Source: Planctomycetota bacterium
Lineage (GTDB): Bacteria > Planctomycetota > UBA1135 > GCA-002686595
DNA length: 64,000 bases
NCBI GenBank assembly: GCA_016779205.1
Contig: JADHOC010000004.1
Coordinates: forward strand, 163,133-227,132
Direction: 5' to 3'
This document shows, piece after piece, positions 1 to 10,838 of the stretch. Position 1 is the stretch's first letter, and every line of letters starts with the position of its first letter. The notes under the pieces were generated by a model. That model had not been told where the DNA came from, did not search any database, and saw only the letters and a list, made by a program, of their open reading frames with translations. Position numbers and translations under genes: made by a program.

Positions 1-2580
1 TCACTTGACGACGAAGTTGACGAGGCGGCCGGGCACGACGATCGTCTTCACGACCTCCTTGCCCTCCATACGATCAGCGACGGCGGCCCGCGCGGCCGCC
101 TCCATCTCGTCGCGGGAGGCCTCCCGCGGCACCATGACCTTGGCCCGGAGCTTGCCCAGGATCTGGACCGGCATCTCGAACTCGTCCGCCTTGAGGTAGC
201 GCTCGTCCACCGCCGGCCAGGCGGCGTGATGGACGCTCCCGGGCTGGCCCATGCGCGACCAGATCTCGTCGGCGATGTGGGGCGCGAAGGGCGCGAGAGC
301 CCGCACCAACCGACTCGCCTGGGAGCCGTTGAGCCCCTTGGAGGAGGCCCCCTTGAGGAACTCCATGAAGGCCGCGACCGCCGTGTTGAAGTTGAACGCC
401 TTGAAGGAGTCGTCCACGCGCTGGAGGCACTGGTTCAGGGCCCGCTCCACCTCGAGGGCCGGCCCCTCGGGGGTGACCTCCGAGTCGTCGTCCAGCCCGG
501 GGCGGATGGGCGCGTCCCCCTCGGGGTCCACGAAGAGCCGCCACGCCCGCTCGAGGAACTTACGGGGCCCGGGCACGTCCCGCGGGTTCCAGGGCTTGGA
601 GTCCGCCAGGGGGCCCATGAACATCTCGTAGAGCCGGAAGGTGTCCACGCCGTACTCGGCGCAGACGTCGTCGGGGTTCACGACGTTCTTGAGCGACTTG
701 CTCATCTTCGCGATGACCTGCTCGAGGGGCTCCCCGGTGGCCTTCGACGTGGGCGGGTCGGCCTCCAGGTTGACCTCGTCCGCCGGGACGAGGCGACCGG
801 TGCCGTCCTTGTACGCGAAGGCGGTCAGCATCCCCTGGTTGAACAGGCGCTGGAACGGCTCCTTGGTCTTCACCACCCCCGCGTCGAAGAGGACCTTGTG
901 CCAGAAGCGGGCGTAGAGCAGGTGCAGCACCGCGTGCTCGGTGCCGCCGATGTAAAGGTCGACGTTGCCCCAGTAGTCCTCGGCCTCCGGCGAGAGCGGG
1001 CCCGTCTCGCACCGCGGGTCCATGAAGCGAAGGTAGTACCAGCAGGACCCGGCCCAGCCCGGCATGGTGTCCGTGTCGCGCCTTGCGGGTGCCCCGCTGG
1101 CGGGGTCCGACGCGCGGACCCAGTCCCCCGCCCGGGCGAGGGGCGCTGACCCATCGTCGGACGGCTTGAAGTCGTCCATCTGGGGCAGGGTTACCGGGAG
1201 GTCGCTGTCGGGCACACGCACGTGCGACCCGTCCTCGAGGTGCAGCACCGGGAACGGTTCACCCCAGTAGCGCTGGCGGGAGAAGAGCCAGTCCCGCAGG
1301 CGATAGTTGGTCTTGGCCTCGCCGACCCCCTTCTCGATCAGGTGGGCGGTCATCCGCTCCTTGGCCTCGTCCACCCCGAGCCCGTCGAGGAACCCGGAGT
1401 TGATGGCAGGGCCGGCGCCCGTGAACGCCTCCCCATCGAAGTCCGCCGGCGGCTCCACCGTGCGGACGATGTTCAGGCCGAACTCGGTGGCGAAGTCCCA
1501 GTCGCGCTGGTCCTGGCCAGGGACGGCCATGATGGCGCCCGTCCCGTAGCTCGCCAGCACGTAGTCCGCCACCCAGATCGGAATACGACCGCGCTCGTCC
1601 CCCGCCTCGAAGGCCGGGTTGTGGGCGTAGGCGCCCGTCCAGACGCCGGTCTTCTCCTTCGCGAGGTCCGTCCGCTCCAGGTCGGACTTCGCCGAGGCGG
1701 CCTTGACGTAGGCCTCCACCGCGTCGCGCTGGTCGTCCGTGGTCATGGCCCCCACAAGCGGGTGCTCCGGGGCGACCACCATGAACGTGGCGCCGAAGAG
1801 CGTGTCAGGCCGCGTGGTGTAGACCCGCAGCGCGGCGCCTTCGTGCCCTTCGACCTGGAAGTCGATCTCCGCGCCCTCCGAGCGACCGATCCACTCCCGC
1901 TGCATGGTCTTCACCGACTCGGGCCAGTCCACCAGGTCCAGGTCGTCGATCAGGCGGTCGGCGTACTCGGTGATCTTGAGCATCCACTGGCGCAGGGGCC
2001 GGCGCTCGCAGGGGTAGCCGCCCCGCTCGCTCTTGCCGTCGATGACCTCCTCGTTGGCCAGCACGGTCTTGAGCTCCTCGCACCACCACACGGGCACCTC
2101 GTTCTGGTAGGCGAGCCCCCGGTCGTAGAGGCGGGTGAAGATCCACTGGGTCCAGCGGTAGTAGTCCACGTCGCACGTGGCGAACTCCCGGTCCCAGTCG
2201 TAGCTCAGGCCGATGGCCTTGAGCTGGCGGCGGAAGGTCTCGACGTTGGCGCGGGTGGTCTCCTCGGGGTGCCGGCCGGTGGTGATGGCGTATTGCTCCG
2301 CGGGGAGCCCGAAGGCGTCGTAGCCCATGGGGTGGAGCACGTTGTGCCCCTCCATGCGCTTGCGGCGCGAGACGATGTCGCTGCCGATGTACCCCATCGG
2401 ATGACCCACATGCAGTCCGGCCCCGGAGGGGTAGGGGAACATGTCCAGCACGTAGTACTTCGGACGGGAAGGATCGAAGTCTGCGTCGCCCGGGTTGGGC
2501 GTCCGGTAGGTGCCGTCGGCCTCCCACCGGTCCTGCCAGCGGCGCTCGATCTCGTTGGGGCTGTACTGGTTGCTCGTCAT
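1..2580 (-). CDS. leuS: Leucyl-tRNA synthetase
   Basis: Class I aminoacyl-tRNA synthetase that charges tRNA-Leu in the cytoplasm. The 859-residue protein has normal bacterial length. The HIGH motif appears as HVGH at residues 57-60 and the KMSKS loop is intact at 625-629. The inserted CP1 editing domain is present, with TTRPDTLFGATF and GTGAIMAVPGQDQRD blocks. In the second block the His usual before the conserved Asp is Gln (GQD instead of GHD or AHD). The start is ATG, and the TGA stop falls exactly on the window edge, so the gene is complete. A TTGACG hexamer at 2687-2692 on the minus strand could be a -35 element, but I see no -10 at proper spacing. It lies downstream of tRNA-Ala and its terminator and is probably transcribed on its own. 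Confidence 0.98.
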   Translation of the reverse strand: MTSNQYSPNEIERRWQDRWEADGTYRTPNPGDADFDPSRPKYYVLDMFPYPSGAGLHVGHPMGYIGSDIVSRRKRMEGHNVLHPMGYDAFGLPAEQYAITTGRHPEETTRANVETFRRQLKAIGLSYDWDREFATCDVDYYRWTQWIFTRLYDRGLAYQNEVPVWWCEELKTVLANEEVIDGKSERGGYPCERRPLRQWMLKITEYADRLIDDLDLVDWPESVKTMQREWIGRSEGAEIDFQVEGHEGAALRVYTTRPDTLFGATFMVVAPEHPLVGAMTTDDQRDAVEAYVKAASAKSDLERTDLAKEKTGVWTGAYAHNPAFEAGDERGRIPIWVADYVLASYGTGAIMAVPGQDQRDWDFATEFGLNIVRTVEPPADFDGEAFTGAGPAINSGFLDGLGVDEAKERMTAHLIEKGVGEAKTNYRLRDWLFSRQRYWGEPFPVLHLEDGSHVRVPDSDLPVTLPQMDDFKPSDDGSAPLARAGDWVRASDPASGAPARRDTDTMPGWAGSCWYYLRFMDPRCETGPLSPEAEDYWGNVDLYIGGTEHAVLHLLYARFWHKVLFDAGVVKTKEPFQRLFNQGMLTAFAYKDGTGRLVPADEVNLEADPPTSKATGEPLEQVIAKMSKSLKNVVNPDDVCAEYGVDTFRLYEMFMGPLADSKPWNPRDVPGPRKFLERAWRLFVDPEGDAPIRPGLDDDSEVTPEGPALEVERALNQCLQRVDDSFKAFNFNTAVAAFMEFLKGASSKGLNGSQASRLVRALAPFAPHIADEIWSRMGQPGSVHHAAWPAVDERYLKADEFEMPVQILGKLRAKVMVPREASRDEMEAAARAAVADRMEGKEVVKTIVVPGRLVNFVVK

Positions 2581-2736
2581 CTTCGACGGTCCTGGGGCGG
2601 TTCGGCAGTCGCGGCCAGGCGGAGCAGGCCGCCGGGCGACCTCGAGGGCGCGGATACGGTGCGGGGAGGTTACCCCGAGCCGGGGCCGTCAACCGCACCC
2701 CGAACGGGCTCCTGCACCCGGATCCCCTTGAAAACA

Positions 2737-2849
<113 letters not shown>

Positions 2850-2973
2850 GAGATGTCAGGCGCGGCAGGCCGGTCATTCAGCGCCTGATCGCCTCGGACG
2901 AGTCCTCGGATCACAGGCAGCCAGAACAGGGGGGCACCGGCCGCGCCCCTGCGCCATCGCGCAGTTGGCGAGA

Positions 2974-3002
2974 AGAATGCGACGGCTGCCCGCCCTCGTC
3001 AA
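2974..3002 (-). promoter_or_regulatory. Probable sigma70-type promoter for tRNA-Ala
   Basis: On the minus strand TTGACG (2997-3002) is separated by exactly 17 nt from CATTCT (2974-2979). The -35 matches the consensus at 5 of 6 positions and the -10 at 3 of 6. It faces the tRNA gene about 125 nt downstream. The spacing and a related -10 (TATTCT) upstream of gap make it credible, but it is only a motif match. Confidence 0.45.
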
Positions 3003-3083
3003 GGGGGAGTTCGGAGGAACCTGTCAGTGTGATTCGGGGCTCCCCTCTTCCCTTTGGCGGGCCAACAGGGGACTTTCTTCACC

Positions 3084-4586
<1,503 letters not shown>

Positions 4587-4601
4587 CCGACACCGCACCA
4601 C

Positions 4602-6011
4602 GTGTTCCGCACCTTCCTCAGCCTGCGCTACCTCAAGGCGCGCAAGACCAACTGGATCGGCATGGCCGGCATCCTGGTGGCTGTGGGGGCGCTCGTGCTC
4701 ATCCTGTCGATCATGGCGGGCTTCCTGGAGGAGAGCCGGCGCACCCTGCGCGGCAACCTCGCGGATCTCGTCATCCAGCCATCCTTCCAGTCCTCCGTCC
4801 TCCAGGAGAACGGCAAATGGGTCCCGATGCAGACCGACGTCGAGCGCATGCTCGAGATCATCCGGGAGGACCCGGGCGTCGCCGCGGCGACGCCGCAGCT
4901 GCAGTGGTACGGGATCTTCGCGCCTGACGGCGGCGAGAGCGCCCTCGAGAAGCCCATGCAAGACGCCATCCAGCTCATCGAGCTGGTGGGTATCGACGCG
5001 GAGGGCGAGGGCGAGGCGACGGACTTCCGCGAGTCGCTGGAGGCGGAGTTCGGCAAGAAGCCTGGCCTCGGGAAGCACTGCAACGTCGGCCGCCCCGCAG
5101 ACCTCGATGACCCCTTCGTGAACCTCAGGGATCAACGAGGCCGGCGGAGCCGCCCCAAGGTCCCGATCCTCGTGGGCGAGCAGCTGGCCTACCTCTGGGG
5201 GCTACGAAGAGGCCAGGAGGTCTCCCTCGTCACTGCGACCTATGACGAGGCGAGCTCCAAGCTGAACGAGACCGCCGCGAACGCCCGCTTCCAGGTGGTG
5301 GGTAGCTTCCGGAGCAAGGACAACGAGACCGACTCCCGACGGATCTACATGGACCGCCGGGCCCTGGCGGACTTCCTTCAGCGTGACCGGCTGTGGTCGG
5401 CGGTGCTCGTCAAGCTGAAGGACTACGAGCGCGACAAGGAGGAGGTCCGCGCGCGCCTCTGGTCCAGGCTCCACGCCGAGGGCTTCCTCAGCGCCCCCGG
5501 GATCCGGATCAACGAGCTCCGGACGTGGGAGGACTTCCGCGCCACCCTCCTGGCCGCCATCCAGAACGAGAAGGCCCTGATGGGCATCATGCTCAGCCTG
5601 GTGCTGGTGGTGGCGGGCTTCACCGTCTTCGCGCTGCTCTCGATGATGGTCACGGAGAAGCGCCGTGACATCGGGATCCTCTGCGCCCTCGGGGCCACCC
5701 CCCGGGGCGTGCTCGCCCTGTTCCTGATGATCGGCCTCTGGGAGGCGGTGATCGGGAGCGCCTTCGGTGCGCTGATCGGGGTCATGGGCGCCTACAACAT
5801 CGACGCCATCGAGCGGAAGCTCTCCAGCACCTTCGGCTTCCAGATCTTCAACCGCGACATCTACCTCTTCGACTACATCCCCGCCGAGGTGTCCTTCAGC
5901 GGCGTGGCGTGGATCGTTGGCGGAGCGGTCTTCAGCACGCTGCTCTTCGCGGCCATCCCCGCCTGGCGCGCCTCGCGCCTCGACCCCGTGGAGGCGTTGC
6001 GGCACGAATGA
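4602..6011 (+). CDS. LolC/E-type (FtsX family) ABC transporter permease
   Basis: Inner-membrane permease of an ABC system of the lipoprotein-releasing or MacB type. The 469 residues have the LolC/E layout: a short cytoplasmic start, TM1 at about 20-42, a large periplasmic MacB-like domain to about 325, then three TM segments. The FtsX signature (MVTEKRRDIGILCALGATPR) lies between TM2 and TM3, and the C-terminus ends with the typical [17 protein letters not shown]. The start is GTG at 4602. Its stop overlaps the start of the ATPase gene by 4 nt (ATGA), so the two are surely coupled. The likely role is release of outer-membrane lipoproteins, but substrate specificity cannot be read from sequence. 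Confidence 0.92.
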   Translation: MFRTFLSLRYLKARKTNWIGMAGILVAVGALVLILSIMAGFLEESRRTLRGNLADLVIQPSFQSSVLQENGKWVPMQTDVERMLEIIREDPGVAAATPQLQWYGIFAPDGGESALEKPMQDAIQLIELVGIDAEGEGEATDFRESLEAEFGKKPGLGKHCNVGRPADLDDPFVNLRDQRGRRSRPKVPILVGEQLAYLWGLRRGQEVSLVTATYDEASSKLNETAANARFQVVGSFRSKDNETDSRRIYMDRRALADFLQRDRLWSAVLVKLKDYERDKEEVRARLWSRLHAEGFLSAPGIRINELRTWEDFRATLLAAIQNEKALMGIMLSLVLVVAGFTVFALLSMMVTEKRRDIGILCALGATPRGVLALFLMIGLWEAVIGSAFGALIGVMGAYNIDAIERKLSSTFGFQIFNRDIYLFDYIPAEVSFSGVAWIVGGAVFSTLLFAAIPAWRASRLDPVEALRHE

Positions 6012-6778
6012 GCGACCCCGGCCCCACCCTCGCGCCCAGCGGCTCGCAGCCCGACCCGCTCTCCGAGGCGGTGCTCTCCTGCTCGGGAGTGCGCCGCTCG
6101 TTCCCCGTGGGCGACCGCCGCCTCGAGATCCTCCACGGGATCAACCTGGAGCTCCGCGCCGGCGAGCGCTTGGCGCTCATGGGCACCTCGGGGGCCGGCA
6201 AGACCACGCTCCTCAACATCCTGGGGCTCCTCGACCGCCCCACGGAGGGCTCGGTCACGGTCGCAGGCGAGGACGCCTGGAGCCTCAGCCCCAGGCGGAG
6301 GGCCAACCTTCGCAACGAGCAGATCGGCTTCGTGTTCCAGTTCTACTACCTGCTCCCCGAGCTCTCGGCCCTGGAGAACGCCGTCCTTCCGGCGATGATC
6401 AAGCTCAGCCGCCGTGCCTACCGCTCGAGCCGCAAGGAGTTCCTCGACCGCGCCACGACCATGCTGACCCGCTTCGGGCTCGCGGACCGCCTCCGCCACC
6501 GGCCCTCCCAGCTCTCCGGCGGCGAGCAGCAGCGCATCGCGATCGCCCGCGCCCTGCTCCTGGACCCGCCGATCCTCATCGCGGACGAGCCCACAGGCAA
6601 CCTGGACCGCGGGACCGGGGAGAAGGTCCTCGAGATCCTCCTCGACGAGCAGTCCGAGCGCGGCGTTGCCCTCATGCTCGTCACCCACGACGAGCGCCTC
6701 GCCAAGCGCTGTGAGCGTGTGCTCTACATGGAAGATGGCCTGATCCAGGCGGACTCCTCCGCCCCGATCCCCACCTGA
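6008..6778 (+). CDS. lolD: LolD-type ABC transporter ATP-binding protein
   Basis: ATPase partner of the adjacent permease. The 256-residue protein has Walker [10 protein letters not shown] at residues 59-67, a Q-loop ([12 protein letters not shown]), the LSGGEQQR signature, Walker [13 protein letters not shown] and a switch His in VTHDE, all of the LolD/MacB class. The ATG at 6008 overlaps the permease stop, and a longer in-frame reading upstream lies inside the permease gene. It probably powers lipoprotein extraction from the inner membrane. Confidence 0.93.
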   Translation: MSDPGPTLAPSGSQPDPLSEAVLSCSGVRRSFPVGDRRLEILHGINLELRAGERLALMGTSGAGKTTLLNILGLLDRPTEGSVTVAGEDAWSLSPRRRANLRNEQIGFVFQFYYLLPELSALENAVLPAMIKLSRRAYRSSRKEFLDRATTMLTRFGLADRLRHRPSQLSGGEQQRIAIARALLLDPPILIADEPTGNLDRGTGEKVLEILLDEQSERGVALMLVTHDERLAKRCERVLYMEDGLIQADSSAPIPT

Positions 6779-6789
6779 CCCTTCGCCAC

Positions 6790-7797
6790 ATGTCCCGAGT
6801 GCGCAACGCCACGGTATCCATCGGAATCACGGTCGCCCCGGTGTGGTCCGTGTGGCTCTTCCTGATGTTGCAAGGGGAGCGCTTCGGGCTCTTCGCGGAC
6901 AACTGGTTCATGAGCGTCACCATGGCGGTGGGCTCATTCATCGCCGGAGCCACCAGCGAGGGCGGCGGCGCTGTGGCGTTCCCGGTCATGACCCTCGGGT
7001 TCAAGATCCCCCCCAACATCGCCCGGGACTTCTCGCTGATGATCCAGGCGGTGGGCATGACCGCCGCGTCCTTCACGATCCTCTGGACGCGCACCCCGGT
7101 GGTGGTGCCGGCCCTGATCTGGTCGACCCTCGGCGGCGCCATGGGCGTCATCTTCGGGCTGGAGTTCGTGGCCCCCAACCTGCAGCCGGCCTACGCGAAG
7201 ATGCTCTTCACGGCGTCCTGGCTCGCCTTCGCCGTGGCCCTCTACTGGATCAACCGCTACCGCGACCGAGAGGTTCACACCCGGATCGAGCGCTTCCTGC
7301 CCCGCCACGCCCTGCTCCTCGTGGGCTTCGGGCTCGTCGGCGGCGTCATCAGCTCGGTGACCGGCAGCGGGCTCGACATCGTGACGTTCTCCCTCCTGGT
7401 CCTGCGCCTGAGGATCTCCGAGGTGATCGCGACGCCGACCTCCGTGGTCCTCATGGCCGGGAATGCGGTCGTCGGCGCGGTCTACCGCGGCGCGGTTCAG
7501 GGCGAGCTCGCCCCCGAGGCGTGGAACTTCTGGTGGGTCTGCGTCCCCATCGTCGTGGTCGGTGCGCCCTTCGGCGCCTGGTTCATTCGCTCCCGCAGCC
7601 GCCTGTTCGTGGCGAGGCTCCTCTACGGCTCGATCCTGGTCCAGTTCGTCGCCGCCGTCCTGATCATCCCCCAGAGCCCGCGGCTCGTCGCATTCTCCAC
7701 GGCGACCTTTGCCCTGGGCGTGCTCGGCTTCTGGTACATGGCCCGCAAGGGTGTCCGGCGCCTGGAGTGGCTTCGGGACTCGATGGAACCCAACTGA
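6790..7797 (+). CDS. TauE/SafE (TSUP) family membrane permease
   Basis: A 335-residue polytopic protein with about eight hydrophobic segments. It carries the twin glycine-rich repeat typical of the TauE/SafE sulfite or sulfonate exporter family, at AGATSEGGGAVAFPVM near residue 52 and SSVTGSGLDIVTFSLL near 193. Family members move sulfoacetate, sulfite or other organic anions, and the substrate here is unknown. It starts 11 nt after lolD and may be co-transcribed with it, without an obvious functional link. It converges with nadK. Confidence 0.85.
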   Translation: MSRVRNATVSIGITVAPVWSVWLFLMLQGERFGLFADNWFMSVTMAVGSFIAGATSEGGGAVAFPVMTLGFKIPPNIARDFSLMIQAVGMTAASFTILWTRTPVVVPALIWSTLGGAMGVIFGLEFVAPNLQPAYAKMLFTASWLAFAVALYWINRYRDREVHTRIERFLPRHALLLVGFGLVGGVISSVTGSGLDIVTFSLLVLRLRISEVIATPTSVVLMAGNAVVGAVYRGAVQGELAPEAWNFWWVCVPIVVVGAPFGAWFIRSRSRLFVARLLYGSILVQFVAAVLIIPQSPRLVAFSTATFALGVLGFWYMARKGVRRLEWLRDSMEPN

Positions 7798-7831
7798 CCG
7801 GAGCCGCGGCGGCCTCCGCCACGGGCGCCGC

Positions 7832-8788
7832 CTAGTCCTCGATCCGCTCGTCGAGCCGCCCGGCCCAGCCGAGGCGATCGCGGAGCCGCTGCCACGGGTC
7901 GAACGACGGGATCGTCAGCAGCGGGTAGGGCTCACGGGCGGCGCCGAGGAGCACCGCATCCCCCGACGAGAGGGCGGCCATCCGCCGCCCGTCCACGTCC
8001 AGGGAGACCGGGCTCGGGGAGTCGATCACCGCCACCTCGAGCTCCGCGCTCGGATCGAGCACGAGCGGGCGCATGGCGAGGGCGTGGGCCGAGATGGGCG
8101 TCACCACCATCGCCCGCAACGCGGGATCGAGGATCGGGCCGCCCGCGGCGAGGGAGTACGCCGTGGACCCGCTGGGGGTTGAACAGATCAGCCCGTCCGC
8201 CCGGTAGCTCGAGACGTCGCGCCCCGCGGACGAGAGCCGGAACGCCGCCATCTTGGGCGCCTCCCCGCGCGAGATCACCACGTCGTTCATGGCGCACATG
8301 ACGGCGGGCTCCACCTCTCCCGCCCGGCGGACGCGGGCCTCGAGCCGCATGCGGTGCTCCACCACCGCGCGCCCCTCGAAGACCTCGATCAGCCCCTCTC
8401 GCCAGGCGGAGACCTCGAGCGAGGCGAGGAAGCCCACCCGACCGAAGTTGATGCCGATGGTCGGGACCGGCCTCGCGTGGAAGGCGTTGGCCGCGGTCAG
8501 CACGCTGCCGTCGCCGCCTAGGACCACCACGAGGTCCACCTCGGCGCCCGCCACCGCCTCGCCGCCGTCCCGCAAGCCGCGCACGTCCGGGTGGACCGAG
8601 ACGGCCACGCCGCGGGACTCCAGGAACGACTCGACCTCACCGAGCGCCTCCTGGACCCTCGTCTTCTGCCCGTCCGCGAGCAGCAGGACGGAGCGGATCT
8701 TGCCGCCGGCCGGCTCGAAGCGTTCGCTCCCCGGCCGAGCGCCGGGAGGGCCGCCGCCGGGGGCGCTGTTGGAGCCGGGGTCACTCAA
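7832..8788 (-). CDS. nadK: NAD kinase
   Basis: Phosphorylates NAD to NADP in the cytoplasm. The 318-residue protein has the GGDGS active-site motif at 91-95, the GINFGRVGFLA block and the TPSGSTAYSLAAGGPI substrate-binding block. The first 30 residues are a Gly/Pro-rich extension beyond the usual family start. The start is TTG at 8788, 15 nt after the dxs stop, with no later plausible start before the core. It is the last gene of the xseB-ispA-dxs operon, which ties NADPH supply to the NADPH-using MEP pathway. Confidence 0.94.
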   Translation of the reverse strand: MSDPGSNSAPGGGPPGARPGSERFEPAGGKIRSVLLLADGQKTRVQEALGEVESFLESRGVAVSVHPDVRGLRDGGEAVAGAEVDLVVVLGGDGSVLTAANAFHARPVPTIGINFGRVGFLASLEVSAWREGLIEVFEGRAVVEHRMRLEARVRRAGEVEPAVMCAMNDVVISRGEAPKMAAFRLSSAGRDVSSYRADGLICSTPSGSTAYSLAAGGPILDPALRAMVVTPISAHALAMRPLVLDPSAELEVAVIDSPSPVSLDVDGRRMAALSSGDAVLLGAAREPYPLLTIPSFDPWQRLRDRLGWAGRLDERIED

Positions 8789-8803
8789 CGGGACGCCGCG
8801 CCC

Positions 8804-10768
8804 TCAGGCGGTGACCTTGCCCAGGAGCTGGGTCACCACGCGGGTGACGGCCGGCGCGTCGAGGCCCGCCGAGGAGAGCTGCTCCTCGCGGGTGGTCATG
8901 TGGTCCACATAGCGGTCCGGGATGCCGATGACCCGCACCGACGCCGCCCGACCATCGACCCGGATCCGCGCCGAGGCCTCGAGCACGGCGGAGCCGAAGC
9001 CGCCCGCGCGCTGGTGATCCTCGAGGGTCACCACGTGTCGGTAGCCCGCCAGGTGGCGCGCCAGCAGGTCCTCGTCCACGGGCTTGGCGAAGCGCGCGTC
9101 CACGACGCCGACCTGGACCCCGCGCTCGGCCAGGGACTGGGCCACCTCGAGCGCGGTGGACACCATCACGCCATAGGCCCAGATCACCACGCCACCCTCT
9201 TCGCCGTCCCGGAGGACCTCGGCGCGCCCCACGACCATGGGCTCCCGCTCCTGGGCGGAGACCTCCTCCCGGCTGGGCACCTTGCCCCGGGGGAAGCGCA
9301 TGGCGAATGGGCCGTCGTGCTTGAGGGCGAGGCCCAGCATCCGGTCCACGTCCGTGGCGTCCCGGGGCGCGGAGAGGACCATGTTGGGCAGGGTCCGGAG
9401 GTAGGCGATGTCGAAGACACCGTTGTGGGTGGGGCCGTCCTGACCCACCGGGCCCGCCCGATCGAGGGCGAACACCACGGGCAGGTTCTGGAGGGCGACC
9501 TCCTGGAAGACCTGGTCGAAGCCGCGCTGGAGGAAGGTGGAGTAGATCGCGGTCACGGGGCGGAGCCCCGCCTTGGCCATCCCCGCGGCCATGGCGATGG
9601 CGTGCTGCTCGCAGATCCCGGTGTCGTGGAACCTCGAGGGGTGCGCCTCGTGGAAGCGGTCGAGCCCGGTCCCCGAGGGCATGGCGGCGGAGATCGCGTG
9701 CACGCGGAGGTCGCGGCCAGCGTGGTCGATGAGGGATCGCGCGAAGACCTTGGTGAAGGCGGGGGCCTCGGGGGGCGCGTCAGCGGGGGGCTCCAGCTTG
9801 CCCGGGGGCTTGGGAGCGGCGACCGCGTGGACCCGCTCGGGGTGACTGGGGCCATCGGGGTGCCCCTTGCCCTTCTCGGTCAGCACGTGCAGCAGCACGA
9901 CGCCGTCGAGAGCGCGGACCTTCTCGAGCACGTCCACGAGGCTGTTCACGTCGTGGCCGTCCACCGGGCCCACGTAGCGCACGCCGAGCTCCTCGAACAC
10001 ATGCCCGGGGACGAAGACGTGCCGCAGCACCTCGCCCATGTCGTCGAGCGCCTTGTCCACGCGGCGCCCGATGAGCGGGATCGCCTGGACCAGGCTCTTG
10101 GTCTCTTGCCCCGCGCGCTGGATCAGGCGGCTGCCGCGGATCTTCGTGAGGTACTTGGAGAGGGACCCGACGGACTTGGAGATGGACCACTCGTTGTCGT
10201 TGAGGATGACGAGCATCTTCGGGCGGCTCGCGCCCGCGTGGTTGAGCGCCTCGAAGGCGACCCCCGCGCCGAGGGAGGCGTCGCCAATCACGCTGACCAC
10301 GTGCGGCGGATCCTGTTCCAGGGCCATGCCAGCGGCGAGCCCCGCTCCGAGGCTGATGCTCGTGCCCGCGTGCCCCGTGTGGAAGAGGTCGTAGGGCGAC
10401 TCGTCGGGGTGCGTGAACCCGCACAGCCCGTCGGTGCGACGGAGGGTGTCGAAGCGGTCCTTCCGACCGGTGAGGATCTTGTGCGGGTAGGCCTGGTGGG
10501 AGACGTCCCACACGATCCGGTCACGCTTGAAGTCAAAGACCCGGTGGAGCGCGGTGGTGAGCTCCACCACGCCCAGGTTGGAGCCCAGGTGCCCGCCGGT
10601 TCGCTGGACGCTCTCCAGCAGGAAGTCCCGGACCTCGTCGCAGAGCTGGGGGAGCTGCTCGCGATCGAGCGCCTTCACGTCCGCGGGACCGTCGATCCCG
10701 GGGAGGAGCGGCGCCAGCTCGGGCCCTTCCGCCCGGGTCTCTTCGGTGGTTCCGTCCAGTTGGCTCAT
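8804..10768 (-). CDS. dxs: 1-deoxy-D-xylulose-5-phosphate synthase
   Basis: Thiamine-diphosphate enzyme that condenses pyruvate and glyceraldehyde-3-phosphate, the entry step of MEP isoprenoid synthesis. It is 654 residues. The TPP/Mg block GDASLGAGVAFEALNHAG, the ILNDNEWSIS motif, the N-terminal TGGHLGSNLG and the pyrimidine-domain GICEQHAIAMAAG are all present. Typical DXS ends with a transketolase C domain, seen here from about residue 520. The start is ATG. It lies 70 nt after ispA on the same strand, matching the xseB-ispA-dxs order of E. coli. Confidence 0.98.
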   Translation of the reverse strand: MSQLDGTTEETRAEGPELAPLLPGIDGPADVKALDREQLPQLCDEVRDFLLESVQRTGGHLGSNLGVVELTTALHRVFDFKRDRIVWDVSHQAYPHKILTGRKDRFDTLRRTDGLCGFTHPDESPYDLFHTGHAGTSISLGAGLAAGMALEQDPPHVVSVIGDASLGAGVAFEALNHAGASRPKMLVILNDNEWSISKSVGSLSKYLTKIRGSRLIQRAGQETKSLVQAIPLIGRRVDKALDDMGEVLRHVFVPGHVFEELGVRYVGPVDGHDVNSLVDVLEKVRALDGVVLLHVLTEKGKGHPDGPSHPERVHAVAAPKPPGKLEPPADAPPEAPAFTKVFARSLIDHAGRDLRVHAISAAMPSGTGLDRFHEAHPSRFHDTGICEQHAIAMAAGMAKAGLRPVTAIYSTFLQRGFDQVFQEVALQNLPVVFALDRAGPVGQDGPTHNGVFDIAYLRTLPNMVLSAPRDATDVDRMLGLALKHDGPFAMRFPRGKVPSREEVSAQEREPMVVGRAEVLRDGEEGGVVIWAYGVMVSTALEVAQSLAERGVQVGVVDARFAKPVDEDLLARHLAGYRHVVTLEDHQRAGGFGSAVLEASARIRVDGRAASVRVIGIPDRYVDHMTTREEQLSSAGLDAPAVTRVVTQLLGKVTA

Positions 10769-10838
10769 GTCCGATCTCGCATCAGCAGGCTTTGCGACCC
10801 ATAGCTTAGGCCCCGCGGGGAGGCGGGAGCAGGGGACA

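Noticed and set aside
2687..2692. TTGACG as -35 of leuS
   Set aside because: No -10-like hexamer lies at 16-18 nt; TAACCT occurs at only 14 nt.
7808..7820. GGCGG/CCGCC hairpin between TauE/SafE and nadK genes as terminator
   Set aside because: The stem is only 5 bp, has no U-run and is expected often by chance at this GC content.
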